Origin: Glycocaulis abyssi
GTDB taxonomy: Bacteria; Pseudomonadota; Alphaproteobacteria; Caulobacterales; Maricaulaceae
Assembly (NCBI RefSeq): GCF_041429775.1
Contig: NZ_CP163421.1
Coordinates: 2,567,001-2,631,000, forward strand
Direction of reading: 5' to 3'
DNA: 64,000 nucleotides
In this document: in pieces, positions 1 to 8,962 of the stretch
Position numbering within the stretch: position 1 is the first letter of the stretch
Layout of the letters: every line of letters begins with the position of its first letter
Notes under the pieces: model-generated
Database searches by the model: none
What the model was told of the DNA's origin: nothing
What the model saw: only the letters and a program-made list of their open reading frames with translations
Made by a program: the position numbers and the translations under genes

Positions 1-2
1 GT

Positions 3-761
3 CTCGACATTATTTCCGGCATGCACGCCCCGCTGGCCGGCGTTCCGGAGCTGAAGGAAGCGGCCGCGCGCCTGGGCCGTCAGCTGATCGATGTCCGGCG
101 CCCGCCCGCCGGCTTGCCGCTCGGCACGGGCCGCAAGCGCACCGGCAAGCGCCTGCTGACCGTCGGGACAGACTGCGCGCTGGGCAAGAAATACACCGCG
201 CTGGCCCTCACCCAGGCGTTCACGCGCGCCGGAGCCAGGGCAACCTTCCGCGCCACCGGCCAGACCGGTATTCTCATCGCGGGCGGCGGCGTGCCGATGG
301 ACGCGGTGGTCAGTGACTTTCTGGCCGGGGCCGCCGAGGCTTTGTCACCCGATGCGCCAGCCGATCACTGGGATATTGTCGAAGGGCAGGGCTCGCTCTT
401 TCATCCCTCCTATGCCGGTGTATCGCTGGGTCTCCTGCATGGCAGCCAGCCCGATGTGCTGGTGATCTGCCACGAGTTCGGCCGTAAACGGATTATCGGT
501 ATCGACGCCCACTATCCCATCCCCTCCATTGAGGAGGTGATCGAGCTCAACCTGATGCATGCGCGCCGGGTAAATCCCGATGTGCGCGTCGGCGGGATCA
601 GCCTCAATACCTCGAAACTCTCCGAGGACGAGGCGCGCCGCGCCATCGAGACGGAGGCGCGGCGCACGGGCCTTCCCTGCGCCGATCCGATCCGCGGCGG
701 CGCAGCCTTCGACCGGCTTGTCGAGGCTTGCCTGGAACCCGAAGCAGCCCTCGCCCAATGA
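3..761 (+). CDS. dgcN: DUF1611 / DgcN-like protein (5' end cut by window edge)
   Basis: P-loop protein of the DUF1611 family. Characterised marine members (DgcN) are D-glutamate N-acetyltransferases that act before the racemase DgcA. The reading frame is open to the window edge (codons L-D-I-I-S-G precede the first Met at 21), so the N-terminal domain lies outside and 21 is not the real start. A Walker-A-like GTDCALGKKYT sits about 40 residues after that Met, followed by an EGQGSLFHPSY segment typical of the family. The stop overlaps the next start as ATGA (758-761), so it is translationally coupled to a YkvI-type permease and a beta-lactamase-fold gene. The specific D-Glu role is inferred from family knowledge; dgcA would have to lie upstream of the window. 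Confidence 0.75.
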   Translation, partial: LDIISGMHAPLAGVPELKEAAARLGRQLIDVRRPPAGLPLGTGRKRTGKRLLTVGTDCALGKKYTALALTQAFTRAGARATFRATGQTGILIAGGGVPMDAVVSDFLAGAAEALSPDAPADHWDIVEGQGSLFHPSYAGVSLGLLHGSQPDVLVICHEFGRKRIIGIDAHYPIPSIEEVIELNLMHARRVNPDVRVGGISLNTSKLSEDEARRAIETEARRTGLPCADPIRGGAAFDRLVEACLEPEAALAQ

Positions 762-1855
762 GCGTGAGCCCCAGCCTCTTTCAGCGCCTGATCCTGCCCG
801 GCCTTGCCTTCAAGGCGGTGGTGATTGGCGGGGGCTATGCCACGGGGCGTGAGCTGGTGGAGTATTTCATGCCATCCGGCCCGGTGGGCGGATTGCTGGG
901 GCTGGCGCTGGTCACGGCACTGTGGAGCGGTATCTGCGCGCTGACCTTCGTCTTCGCGCACGCTACGCGCAGCGGCAATTATCTCGCCTTCTTCCAGGCG
1001 TTGCTCGGGCCCTTCTGGCCGCTTTTCGAGATTGCCTATCTGCTCTTCCTCTTCCTGATCCTCGCCGTGTTCGGCGCGGCAGCAGGCGAGATCGGGGCGG
1101 CGCTTTTCGGCCTGCCTAACCTGGTGGGTTCGGCGGCGCTCGCGCTCTCCATCCTCCTCTTTGCCGCTCTTGGCCAGGAGAGCGTGGAGCGGCTTTTCAA
1201 ATACGCCTCGCTCTTCCTCTATCTGGTCTATCTCGTCTTCGTGGTGATGTGCTTCACGCAATTTGGCGGGGATATCCTCGCAGGGCTTGATGCCGGTATT
1301 CCGGCGACGGGCTGGGTGTCGGGCGGTGTCACCTATGCGGGCTATAACGTGGTCGGCGCGGTGGTGATCCTGCCCATGCTGCGACATCTGACTAGCCGCA
1401 AGGACGCAATTATTGCCGGCGCGCTTGCCGGACCTTTGGCCGCGCTTCCCGCGCTTCTCTTCTTCGCCTGCATGATCGCTTTCTACCCGGAGATTTCAGG
1501 CGCGGCCCTGCCTTCAAACTATATCCTCGAACGCCTCGGCTCGCCGGTCTTCCAGATGGCGTTCCAGTTCATGGTGTTTGTGGCCCTGGTGGAAACCAGC
1601 GTCAGTGCAGTCCATGCCGTCAATGAACGGATATCGGCTGTGCGGCCCCGCGCCATCGGGATACGCACCCGTCTTGCGGTCACCTCCGTCATACTGCTCG
1701 CGGCCATGGTGGTCGCAGACCGGTTCGGCCTGATCGCCCTGATTGCCAACGGCTACCGCATGTTGGCGTTCGCGATCATCGCCGTCTTCGTCCTGCCGCT
1801 CCTGACACTCGGCGTCTGGAAGCTGATGCGTATGCGCAAGGAGGCCGGCGCATGA
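758..1855 (+). CDS. YkvI-type membrane permease (COG3949)
   Basis: Polytopic inner-membrane protein of about 365 residues with roughly ten hydrophobic helices. It resembles the YkvI/COG3949 group, distant relatives of amino-acid transporters. The N-terminal helix carries a GGGYATGRE segment, similar to the unwound glycine-rich first helix of that superfamily. I chose ATG 758 because it forms an ATGA overlap with the DgcN-like gene; the longer open frame from 728 would extend deep into that gene. The gene also ends in an ATGA overlap with the following serine hydrolase (1852-1855). Context suggests import or export of an amino acid such as D-glutamate or a small peptide, but the substrate is unknown. 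Confidence 0.75.
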   Translation: MSVSPSLFQRLILPGLAFKAVVIGGGYATGRELVEYFMPSGPVGGLLGLALVTALWSGICALTFVFAHATRSGNYLAFFQALLGPFWPLFEIAYLLFLFLILAVFGAAAGEIGAALFGLPNLVGSAALALSILLFAALGQESVERLFKYASLFLYLVYLVFVVMCFTQFGGDILAGLDAGIPATGWVSGGVTYAGYNVVGAVVILPMLRHLTSRKDAIIAGALAGPLAALPALLFFACMIAFYPEISGAALPSNYILERLGSPVFQMAFQFMVFVALVETSVSAVHAVNERISAVRPRAIGIRTRLAVTSVILLAAMVVADRFGLIALIANGYRMLAFAIIAVFVLPLLTLGVWKLMRMRKEAGA

Positions 1856-2847
1856 GACATGTCCTGATAGCTGCCGTGCTGGGCACCGCCCTCTGCACGG
1901 GGCCGCAGACCGGTGTCAGCCATGCCGCCTTGCTGGAAGAGAGCGAAACCGCCGCGATAGAGGCGCGCATTGCCGCGCTGGCGCAGATCGCGGGCGGGCG
2001 TGTGGGCGTGATGGCGTTCAGCCTCGAGAGCGGACTGGCGGCGGGCCACAACGCCGATGAAGCCTTTCCCATGGCCAGCACGTTCAAGATTGCGGTAGCT
2101 GCAGCGGTGCTGGCGCGGGTGGACGCAGGCGAGCTGCCGCTGGACACGATGGTGGATATCCCGCAGGAGCGCTATGTGCTCTCCGATGTGATCGCCAACC
2201 GGCTGATCCATCCCGGCGTGGCGCTGTCGGTCGCCAATCTGATCGAGCTCAACATCACCGAGAGTGACAATACCGCCGCCGACATGCTGACCGAGCTGGC
2301 TGGCGGGCCGCAGGCGGTGACGCAGTGGCTGCGCGCGCAAGGGATTGAGGACCAGCGCGTGGACCGGGATACGGCAGGGCTGATCCGTGATTTCTTCGCC
2401 CTGCCCGATGGCCCGCTCGTCCGTACTGTGCCGGCAGCTCTGGAGGCGGACCCGCAGATATTCCAGCGCGGCCAGCAGCCCAATCCCGATTTTGATGCCG
2501 ATCCGCGCGACACTTCCAGCCCGCGCGCCATGGCCCGCCTGATCGCGCGTATCGCGCAAGGCGAGGCGCTCAGCGAAGCCAGTACCGAGTTTCTGCTCGC
2601 CTCCATGGGGCGCACGCGCACCGGGGCAGGACGGCTGAGAGGCCTGCTTCCCGGCGGTACGCAAATTGCCCACAAGACCGGCACGATCGGGGGCACGGTC
2701 AATGATGCCGGGCTCATCACCCTGCCGGACGGACGGCGTATCGTGGTGGTGGTATTCGTCAAGGAAAGTGCTGCGCCGATTGCCGAACGCGAGCGCGCGA
2801 TTGCAGAAATCACCCGCACCCTGCATGACTGGTTCCTCGTCCGGTAG
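1852..2847 (+). CDS. Exported class A beta-lactamase-fold serine hydrolase
   Basis: 331 residues with an N-terminal signal peptide, so it should act in the periplasm. The serine hydrolase motifs are all present: STFK (active Ser-Lys, near residue 67), SDN in ITESDNTAAD, and KTG in AHKTGTIGGT. The omega-loop ExxLN that supplies the deacylating Glu166 in true class A beta-lactamases is not visible. After the VDR that aligns just before it there is DTAGLIRDFF, then about 30-40 extra residues before DPRDTSSPRAM. It may therefore be a slow or non-lactamase acyl-enzyme acting on peptidoglycan or peptides. Third gene of a coupled operon with dgcN-like and ykvI-like genes. Confidence 0.8.
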   Translation: MRHVLIAAVLGTALCTGPQTGVSHAALLEESETAAIEARIAALAQIAGGRVGVMAFSLESGLAAGHNADEAFPMASTFKIAVAAAVLARVDAGELPLDTMVDIPQERYVLSDVIANRLIHPGVALSVANLIELNITESDNTAADMLTELAGGPQAVTQWLRAQGIEDQRVDRDTAGLIRDFFALPDGPLVRTVPAALEADPQIFQRGQQPNPDFDADPRDTSSPRAMARLIARIAQGEALSEASTEFLLASMGRTRTGAGRLRGLLPGGTQIAHKTGTIGGTVNDAGLITLPDGRRIVVVVFVKESAAPIAERERAIAEITRTLHDWFLVR

Positions 2848-3015
2848 GATAGAGAAGCCGCTCTCCGATAGCCGCCACGCCTTGGCAACAGGCTTCATAT
2901 TGCAGGTCTCCACTATTAGGCTGTGCATTATAGAGCCGTCGCGGGAGGGGCGGATTAGTTCCGCGCGTGCCCTTTCAATTGAGGAACTTGCCGGGATTTT
3001 AGCGGGGACAGGGGC

Positions 3016-3552
3016 ATGAAATCGGCATCCCTCGCGGCGATCATGGGACTGTTCGTGATTACCGGCTGCACTGCCGAAGAGGAGCGTGCGCCAGACTGGG
3101 TGGAGACACCGGAAATGGAGGCGGCGCGGCTCCTTCACGAGGCAGCGTGGGCGAACTGGCGTGACCCTCACGCACTTTACGATGCAGCCTGGCAAGGCAA
3201 TCTTGACGCTATTGATTGCGAAATAGCCAGCGACGAATGGCGCTTTGCCGCCTCTACCGGCTATGAGCATGTGGATTATTACCGGCTTCAAACAGGCTAC
3301 CGGCGATGGCAGGTTAGCGGGGAGCGCGATGAGCGCGCGCCTGCGGCTGCCCGGCGCATGCCGCGCTTCGAGGTGGCAGGCGAGGTGGCCTATCACAGCT
3401 ACCGCCTGCGCAAGGCCAGCAACCCCGATGAGCCGCTATTGCCCCACGATCCGTGCTGGGAGCTGAACGATATCCAGCTTGAACTGGTCCGGGTGGCGAT
3501 CCCCGATGAGGAGAGCGCCCCCTGCCTCGTAGGCTGGGGAATTGAGGAGTAA
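3016..3552 (+). CDS. Small hypothetical lipoprotein
   Basis: 178 residues. The N-terminus is a lipoprotein signal with lipobox VITGC, so the mature protein starts at Cys19 or thereabouts and is membrane-anchored. The rest is soluble, rich in Trp, Glu and Ala, with four further Cys residues (in DAIDCEI, DPCWEL and PCLVG) that could form disulfides. No family recognised. It follows the beta-lactamase-fold gene by 168 bases and converges on the D-aminoacylase gene with only 3 bases between the stops. Confidence 0.65.
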   Translation: MKSASLAAIMGLFVITGCTAEEERAPDWVETPEMEAARLLHEAAWANWRDPHALYDAAWQGNLDAIDCEIASDEWRFAASTGYEHVDYYRLQTGYRRWQVSGERDERAPAAARRMPRFEVAGEVAYHSYRLRKASNPDEPLLPHDPCWELNDIQLELVRVAIPDEESAPCLVGWGIEE

Positions 3553-3555
3553 CCC

Positions 3556-5112
3556 CTACTCAGCCCCGCTCGCCACGGTTCCCCGGACCGGGCGGCCGGG
3601 CAGGACGGAGGTGTCAATCTCGCCCCCATTGACCAGCACCGTGCCGTTCACGATCACATAGTCAAAGCCGACGCTCGCCTGTGCGGGCCGCTCGAACGTC
3701 GCCTGGTCGGCAACGGTCTCGGGGTCAAACACCACGATATCGGCGTCCATGCCGGCCTGCAGGCGGCCCTTGCGGCGCATTTGCGGTACGGCGCCAGAAA
3801 GGATGCGGGCCGGGTAGAAGCTCGCCTTGGCGACGGCTTCCGGCCAGTCGATTACCCCGCGCTCACGCGCATAGATGCGAAGGAAGCGGCCATAAGTGCC
3901 GGCGCTGCGCGGGTGGGAGTGTGCATCCTCCGGGATCGGCCAGATACCGCCTTCCAGGCGCTCGCTGCCGACGGACCACGGTCCGCCATCAGAGGCGATC
4001 GCCCCGCCGGGGAAGAGGATGGAGCGGTCCAGATATGCCTGATGCTCCGGGCGCTCATCGGGATTGAGGAAGTGGACGACAATGCCGGTGCCGGGCGCAT
4101 TTTCCTGCAGGTCGTGGAAGCGCGCCTCGTCCAGCGGCACGCCCTGCACGGTGAAGTCGGAATATTCGATCCCGCCCATGCGCTCGCGCCAGTCCGGCCC
4201 GCGGAACATCGCCGCGCCAATACCGGTTGCGCCCGCACCATAGGGGTAGGCTTCCACCGTGATGTTTATCCCGCGCGCCTGGGCTCCCTCGATCATCTCC
4301 GCGATGCGGTCAATGTCGGACAGGCTGATCGAGTTGAGATGGCTGATATGCATGTGGGCGCCGGTGGCGGCGGCCACCGCCACCATTTCCTGGAAGCCCT
4401 CGAACGAGCTTTGTGGCTCGATGGCGCTCAGGAACCGCGCATGGGTGAAGGTGGGTACATCGCGCGCGGCGGCCAGTGCGTTGACAGCGTGATACTCGCC
4501 CCGGCTGATCCCGGGCGCATAGCCCAGCAGGATGCCGATTCCCAGCCCGCCTTCCTCCAGCCCGGTATTGATATGGCGCAGGATTGCCGACAGGCGCTCG
4601 TCATCAGCAAGCTCCGTCTGCCAGCGGGGATCGCCGATATAGCGGAAGAACCAGTAGGTGTCGGCGTCGGGATCGACATCCATGACCGCAGCGATGCGCG
4701 CATGCGCCCAGCTCGCCGCCGCGCCGTAATTGATCGGACGGCCTTCCTCTTCGGCGCGCGCGTAGAAATCGGCCACGGGCAGGACACCCGATTCCAGTTC
4801 CAGCGTGGTTGTAACTCCGTCCAGCGCCTGCATGCGCCCGGACGGCGTGTTCTGGCCATGGCCGTGCAGATCGATAAAGCCCGGCGCAACGATGCGGCCC
4901 GTAGCGTCGATCGTGCGCGTGCCTTCAAGCGGGGTTTCGGAGATGATCGCGATCTCGTCGCCCCGGATGCCGACATGGCGGATCGCATCGAGGCCCGTTT
5001 CCGGATCAATGACCCGGCCATTATTCACGGCCACGTCATAATCCTGCGCGAACGCGGCCGGGCTGAAGGCCAGAGCGCCCGCCAGCGCAAGCTTTGCGAT
5101 GATACCGGTCAT
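3556..5112 (-). CDS. Exported D-aminoacylase-type amidohydrolase
   Basis: 518 residues, with a Sec signal peptide ending near AFAQ, so it should be periplasmic. Amidohydrolase superfamily, N-acyl-D-amino-acid deacylase group. It shows a metal-binding HxH in DLHGHGQ (residue ~80), further metal ligands in TFTHARF and HISHLNS, a late catalytic Asp in ASDGGP, and the HPRSAGTYGRFLR signature of D-aminoacylases. It should remove an acyl group from an N-acyl-D-amino acid, though related members cleave dipeptides or hydantoin-like substrates. RBS GGGGAGAA precedes ATG 5112. Its position next to a DgcN-like operon supports a D-amino-acid role; substrate unproven. Confidence 0.8.
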   Translation of the reverse strand: MTGIIAKLALAGALAFSPAAFAQDYDVAVNNGRVIDPETGLDAIRHVGIRGDEIAIISETPLEGTRTIDATGRIVAPGFIDLHGHGQNTPSGRMQALDGVTTTLELESGVLPVADFYARAEEEGRPINYGAAASWAHARIAAVMDVDPDADTYWFFRYIGDPRWQTELADDERLSAILRHINTGLEEGGLGIGILLGYAPGISRGEYHAVNALAAARDVPTFTHARFLSAIEPQSSFEGFQEMVAVAAATGAHMHISHLNSISLSDIDRIAEMIEGAQARGINITVEAYPYGAGATGIGAAMFRGPDWRERMGGIEYSDFTVQGVPLDEARFHDLQENAPGTGIVVHFLNPDERPEHQAYLDRSILFPGGAIASDGGPWSVGSERLEGGIWPIPEDAHSHPRSAGTYGRFLRIYARERGVIDWPEAVAKASFYPARILSGAVPQMRRKGRLQAGMDADIVVFDPETVADQATFERPAQASVGFDYVIVNGTVLVNGGEIDTSVLPGRPVRGTVASGAE

Positions 5113-5231
5113 GCCATTCTCCCCGTTTTCATTTTTTGACGCATTTCTCTTATCAGAGAAAATTGGCTCTGTCAGGTTTGTTTGCGCAGGCGCTGGCGGG
5201 AACCCGATCCTGCCGGGCGCGTTTTCGGCGT

Positions 5232-6533
5232 ATGAAACAACCGATTGTGATTATCACCTATGCGCGCAGCCTGATGGCGCTGACGATCGCTGAATCCTGC
5301 CGCGATCTGGCAGGGCGCATCGTGGCGGCGGACAGCGTGGACATGACCCCGCTCGGCTTTTCCAGGCACTGCGACGAAGCGATTGTTACCGCTGATTGCC
5401 GCAGCGACCCGGAAGGGTTCGTCAACAGCATGGTCGAGGCGTGTGCCCGCTATGCCGGAGAGACCGTGATTATCATGCCGGTGTTTGAGGAAATGGAATT
5501 GCTGGCGCGCGAGCGTCACCGCTTCCCGGCGCAGGTCACCATCGCTGCCCCTGACGCTGCTGCGATTGGCAAGGTCACGCCAAAGCACAGGCTGGCTGAT
5601 ACTGTTTCCGGTACGGATATCCCCGCCCCCGCGACCGAGATCATCGGGGATGGAAAGTCCGGGCTTAAGGAGCCGGAAGGTTTCACCTATCCCTTCCTCG
5701 TCAAACCGTCTGAAGGCGCCGGCGGCCGCGGTATCAGCAAGGTGGAATCCCGCGAGGAGTTGAAAGACTACGAGGCGGGCCTTCGCGAAAAGGATATCAT
5801 CCTGGCCCAGTCCCTGGCACCGGGTGAGGACTATTGTATCTCGGCACTCTGCCGGAAGGGCGAACTCGTGATCTGTTCGGCCTACACCAATCTGGAGCAA
5901 TTCCCCAAGGAGCACGGCGCGGGCGTGGTGCGCGAAACGGTTGATGCCGCCCCCTTTGTGGACGCCGTGCGCCAGATCGCCCGCGAAACCGCCTGGGACG
6001 GGATTTTCGAGGCCGACTTCATGTGGACCGGCAACCAGGACGACACGCCCCTTCTCATCGAGATCAATGCCCGCTTCTGGGCGGGTGTGCGTCATTCCAA
6101 GCTGTCTGGCGTGGACTATCCCCGCCTGTTGCTGGAACAGACCCTGTTTGGCCGTATCCAGTCAGATCCCGGAGCGCCGGAAATCGGTCACCGCTCGAAA
6201 GTGCCGATGATCTGGGTGCCCTCTGCGGTATCGGAGGCGTTCTCGGAAACCGAATATGCCGAAAAGCTGTCCGACGCGTGGGAGCATCTGCAGGCATCAG
6301 ATGGCAATCTTCTTGAGAGGGTCGGGCGCTTTCTCGGCACGCTGGGCCGCGCGAAGTCGGCTGGCGAAGCGATAGACGATATCATGTTCCGCCTGACCGA
6401 CCGGTCAGACCTAGATATTGATCTGATGGCTGAAGATGACCCGCGCTCGGCCCTGGGGGTCCTGTTTATCGCCTCCCATCTGGCGCGCTTTGGCAAGCTG
6501 CCGCCGGAAATCTCCTACAAGCCCATGGATTAG
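5232..6533 (+). CDS. ATP-grasp ligase of unknown substrate
   Basis: 433 residues. An N-terminal Rossmann-like pre-ATP-grasp domain (PIVIITYARS) is followed by an ATP-grasp fold with FLVKPSEGAGGRGI (nucleotide-binding lysine and glycine loop) and LIEINARFW carrying the E-x-N-x-R metal ligands. Such enzymes join a carboxylate to an amine or thiol through an acyl-phosphate. I start it at ATG 5232; the open frame runs back to 5136, but the extra residues look non-coding. Seven bases downstream is a class I glutamine amidotransferase-fold hydrolase, suggesting a make-and-cleave pair for an amide or gamma-glutamyl compound. Product not identifiable from sequence. Confidence 0.75.
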   Translation: MKQPIVIITYARSLMALTIAESCRDLAGRIVAADSVDMTPLGFSRHCDEAIVTADCRSDPEGFVNSMVEACARYAGETVIIMPVFEEMELLARERHRFPAQVTIAAPDAAAIGKVTPKHRLADTVSGTDIPAPATEIIGDGKSGLKEPEGFTYPFLVKPSEGAGGRGISKVESREELKDYEAGLREKDIILAQSLAPGEDYCISALCRKGELVICSAYTNLEQFPKEHGAGVVRETVDAAPFVDAVRQIARETAWDGIFEADFMWTGNQDDTPLLIEINARFWAGVRHSKLSGVDYPRLLLEQTLFGRIQSDPGAPEIGHRSKVPMIWVPSAVSEAFSETEYAEKLSDAWEHLQASDGNLLERVGRFLGTLGRAKSAGEAIDDIMFRLTDRSDLDIDLMAEDDPRSALGVLFIASHLARFGKLPPEISYKPMD

Positions 6534-6539
6534 CGAATT

Positions 6540-7238
6540 TTGAGACCTGTCATCGGATATATCGGCGCGCCGCGCGGCGACCGGCTGGTCGGCATGCTGA
6601 CCGCGTTCATCATCCGCATTTCGGGTGGCAGGCCAGCCCGCCTGTGCAAGCCACCCGCTTCGGGGCCAAGCAGGATTGATGGCCTCATCCTTCTGGGCGG
6701 GCTCGACATCCACCCCAGCCAGTATAATGCGGAAATGGAGGTTGAAAGCCGGTTTGACCTTGAGCGTGACGAGCTGGAGCTCGCCTGGCTGGACATCGCC
6801 TTTGCGCGCGCCATACCCGTTATGGGCATTTGCCGCGGCCTTCAGATGCTCAACGTCAAGGCAGGCGGAGATCTGCACCAGCGGCTCGATCCCGAAGTGA
6901 CGAAGAACTGGCCGAGCGGCCCGCTCGGCTACGCCCTGTTCCGCAAGCCTGTCGAGGTGTTGCCGGGCTCATTCCTTGCCAGCGTGTTCGGACAGGGCAC
7001 GCTGCGCGTAAACAGCCTGCACCGCCGCGCCGTGCGCGCCGTCGCGCCCGGCTTTGAGGCAACGGCGTGCGGCGCAGACGGCGGCATACAGGCGATTGAG
7101 GCACAGGACGGAGCCTTGCGCCTCGGCGTGCAGTTTCATCCCGAATTGCTGCCTCACCGGCGCGATATGCGCCGCCTGTTCCGGCTTTTTGTGGAGGCTT
7201 GCCGGTCAGCTGTCCCAGTTCTTGCTGACCGGGAATGA
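6540..7238 (+). CDS. Class I glutamine amidotransferase-like hydrolase (peptidase C26 / PuuD type)
   Basis: 232 residues. It carries the nucleophile elbow GICRGLQMLN (catalytic Cys near 100) and the His-Glu of GVQFHPE (near 198), the layout of gamma-glutamyl hydrolases such as PuuD. The start is probably TTG 6540, because the family opens with RPVIGI and the frame reads RPVIGY immediately after it. It lies 6 bases after the ATP-grasp ligase gene and is almost certainly co-transcribed. Its 3' end overlaps the convergent sensor kinase gene by 33 bases. It is likely to cleave a gamma-glutamyl amide or to supply ammonia; substrate unknown. Confidence 0.8.
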   Translation: MRPVIGYIGAPRGDRLVGMLTAFIIRISGGRPARLCKPPASGPSRIDGLILLGGLDIHPSQYNAEMEVESRFDLERDELELAWLDIAFARAIPVMGICRGLQMLNVKAGGDLHQRLDPEVTKNWPSGPLGYALFRKPVEVLPGSFLASVFGQGTLRVNSLHRRAVRAVAPGFEATACGADGGIQAIEAQDGALRLGVQFHPELLPHRRDMRRLFRLFVEACRSAVPVLADRE

Positions 7239-8957
7239 GACGGTCGCTTCATACCCGCCAAGCGCGCTGACCCGCGTGGTGAACTGGCCGCCCAGCTGCT
7301 GGGCAAAGGCATGCATCAGCGATGAGCCAGTCCCTGTTCCTGCTTGCGGGGATGCGCCATTGCCATTGTCGCCGATGGCAATTTCGCACCGATCGTCATC
7401 ATTGCAGATCAGGCGTACGACGATCCTGCCGGAATCCCGTCCCGCGAAGGCATGCTTGAAGGCGTTTGTAACCGCCTCGGTCACGAACAGGGCCATGGGC
7501 GCAGCCTGGTCGGGGCTGAGCGCCAGCTCCTCACATTCGATCTCCACGCTGATATTGCTGTCATGGCCGCCCAATACTTCGGCGAGGTTATGGATCAGAT
7601 CCTTCAGGAAGGGGGCAATTTCGATAAAGCGCAGATCATCGGTTTCGTAGAGGCTGCGGTGGACGAGGGCGAGCGCGTTGATCCGCCGTCTGGCATCCAT
7701 CAGCGCCTCTGCCGCTGCCGGATCGCTTATCCGGCCCGACTGCAGGTTTAGAAGGCTTACAATGACCTGAAGATTGTTCTTCACGCGGTGATGGATTTCG
7801 CGAAGCAGGCCGGAGCGCTGATCGACGGCTTCGGCCAGCTCGGTGCGCTGCTCATCCAGCGAGGCGGCCATCTGCTCCATGACGGCGGCGAGCCTTGCCA
7901 CTTCGCGAGGCGCCTTGCGTGCGCGCTGGGGAACAAGGTCGAGGCGTCCGGCGGCGTAAAGCTGCGCAATACGCTGCAGATAGGTCAGCCAGCGCAGAAT
8001 GAAGTAGTCCACCGCCATCCATACGCACACCAGCACCAGCAATGTCATCAGGGCAGGGATGGCAAACGTGCTGATGACGCTGATCCCGCTCCAGTTTTCA
8101 AACACGCGCGCAGGCGCGGCGATTGCGACGCCCAGCCTTTCCGGGAGCAGTGACGCGACGATCACCTCATAGCCTGAGCGTACGCCTGTGCCTTGCGCGC
8201 GGATAGCTTCGCCCGGCCGTGCCTGTTCCAGGAGTGTACCCACAGCGACGTCCTCAAACAGGTCGTCATTGACGGCGCTGCCTTCGAGCTTTAGCGCGCC
8301 CTGCCGGCTTATCAGGGCGATCTGGGCGTCTGCGCTGAGCCGTTCGCGCCGCACAAGGCGCGCGGCTGCATTCATATCGGTTGCCACCGCAACCACTCCG
8401 GCAAAGATGTCGGTTTCCGAGCCGTCAACGCCCGGGGCCGCGCGCAGGCGCCGCACGGTCAGCACAACCTGACGCTGGGACATGGCACCGAAAACCACAT
8501 CGCTGTGGGTTCGGTCGGCACCGTCGCGCAATGCCTGGAACCAGTCGCGCGAATTGTAATTCCGCTCGTCACTGGCGGGCGGTACGGCGGAGCAGACAAG
8601 TTCGCCTTGCGCATCCAGTACCGCGATATTCGAGACCGTTATGTCGGCCTGTGTCATATGCCGGAGTGTCCGCTCGCATGCGGCCGGGTCATCCATCAGG
8701 GCGAAAGACCAGGATGCAATGGCACCTGCCTTGCCATCAGCGCGCGAGAAGGCGGCTGTTATGGCTTCCGAGGCGGTAAGCGCAGCGGCGTGCAGGCGGT
8801 CTATTTCACGTTCGCGTTGCTGCTCATACTCCATGAGGCCCTGCACACTCGACAGGACGAGCAGGGGCATGAGTGCCAGAACCAGCACGGCCAGCAGCTG
8901 GACGCGCAGCCCCCTGCGCGATCCGTTTTCCAGAGCTTCCGATAACCCCGCGAGCAA
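7206..8957 (-). CDS. HisKA_2/HWE sensor histidine kinase of the general stress response
   Basis: About 583 residues. TM1 is near 20-40, then a periplasmic Cache-like sensor of about 250 residues (contains NSRDWFQ), TM2 near 293-322, a HAMP-like linker, an H-box EIHHRVKNNLQ with phosphoacceptor His near 389, and a C-terminal HATPase. This kinase class phosphorylates PhyR-type regulators. No ATG is suitable: the frame is open back to 9134 but overlaps ecfG. I take TTG 8957, five bases past the ecfG stop and 10 bases after a GGGGG stretch. It is downstream of nepR-ecfG on the same strand, so it is probably their PhyK-like input. The start is uncertain. Confidence 0.8.
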   Translation of the reverse strand: MLAGLSEALENGSRRGLRVQLLAVLVLALMPLLVLSSVQGLMEYEQQREREIDRLHAAALTASEAITAAFSRADGKAGAIASWSFALMDDPAACERTLRHMTQADITVSNIAVLDAQGELVCSAVPPASDERNYNSRDWFQALRDGADRTHSDVVFGAMSQRQVVLTVRRLRAAPGVDGSETDIFAGVVAVATDMNAAARLVRRERLSADAQIALISRQGALKLEGSAVNDDLFEDVAVGTLLEQARPGEAIRAQGTGVRSGYEVIVASLLPERLGVAIAAPARVFENWSGISVISTFAIPALMTLLVLVCVWMAVDYFILRWLTYLQRIAQLYAAGRLDLVPQRARKAPREVARLAAVMEQMAASLDEQRTELAEAVDQRSGLLREIHHRVKNNLQVIVSLLNLQSGRISDPAAAEALMDARRRINALALVHRSLYETDDLRFIEIAPFLKDLIHNLAEVLGGHDSNISVEIECEELALSPDQAAPMALFVTEAVTNAFKHAFAGRDSGRIVVRLICNDDDRCEIAIGDNGNGASPQAGTGTGSSLMHAFAQQLGGQFTTRVSALGGYEATVSFPVSKNWDS

Positions 8958-8962
8958 GTGCG

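Noticed and set aside
1852-2847. Antibiotic-resistance beta-lactamase
   Set aside because: Omega-loop Glu motif is missing and the gene is coupled to a D-Glu-type operon, so I call only the fold.
1753-3396. A 547-codon open frame on the minus strand opposite the beta-lactamase-fold gene
   Set aside because: Reads as high-GC shadow with no recognisable family; the plus-strand genes carry clear catalytic motifs and coupled overlaps.
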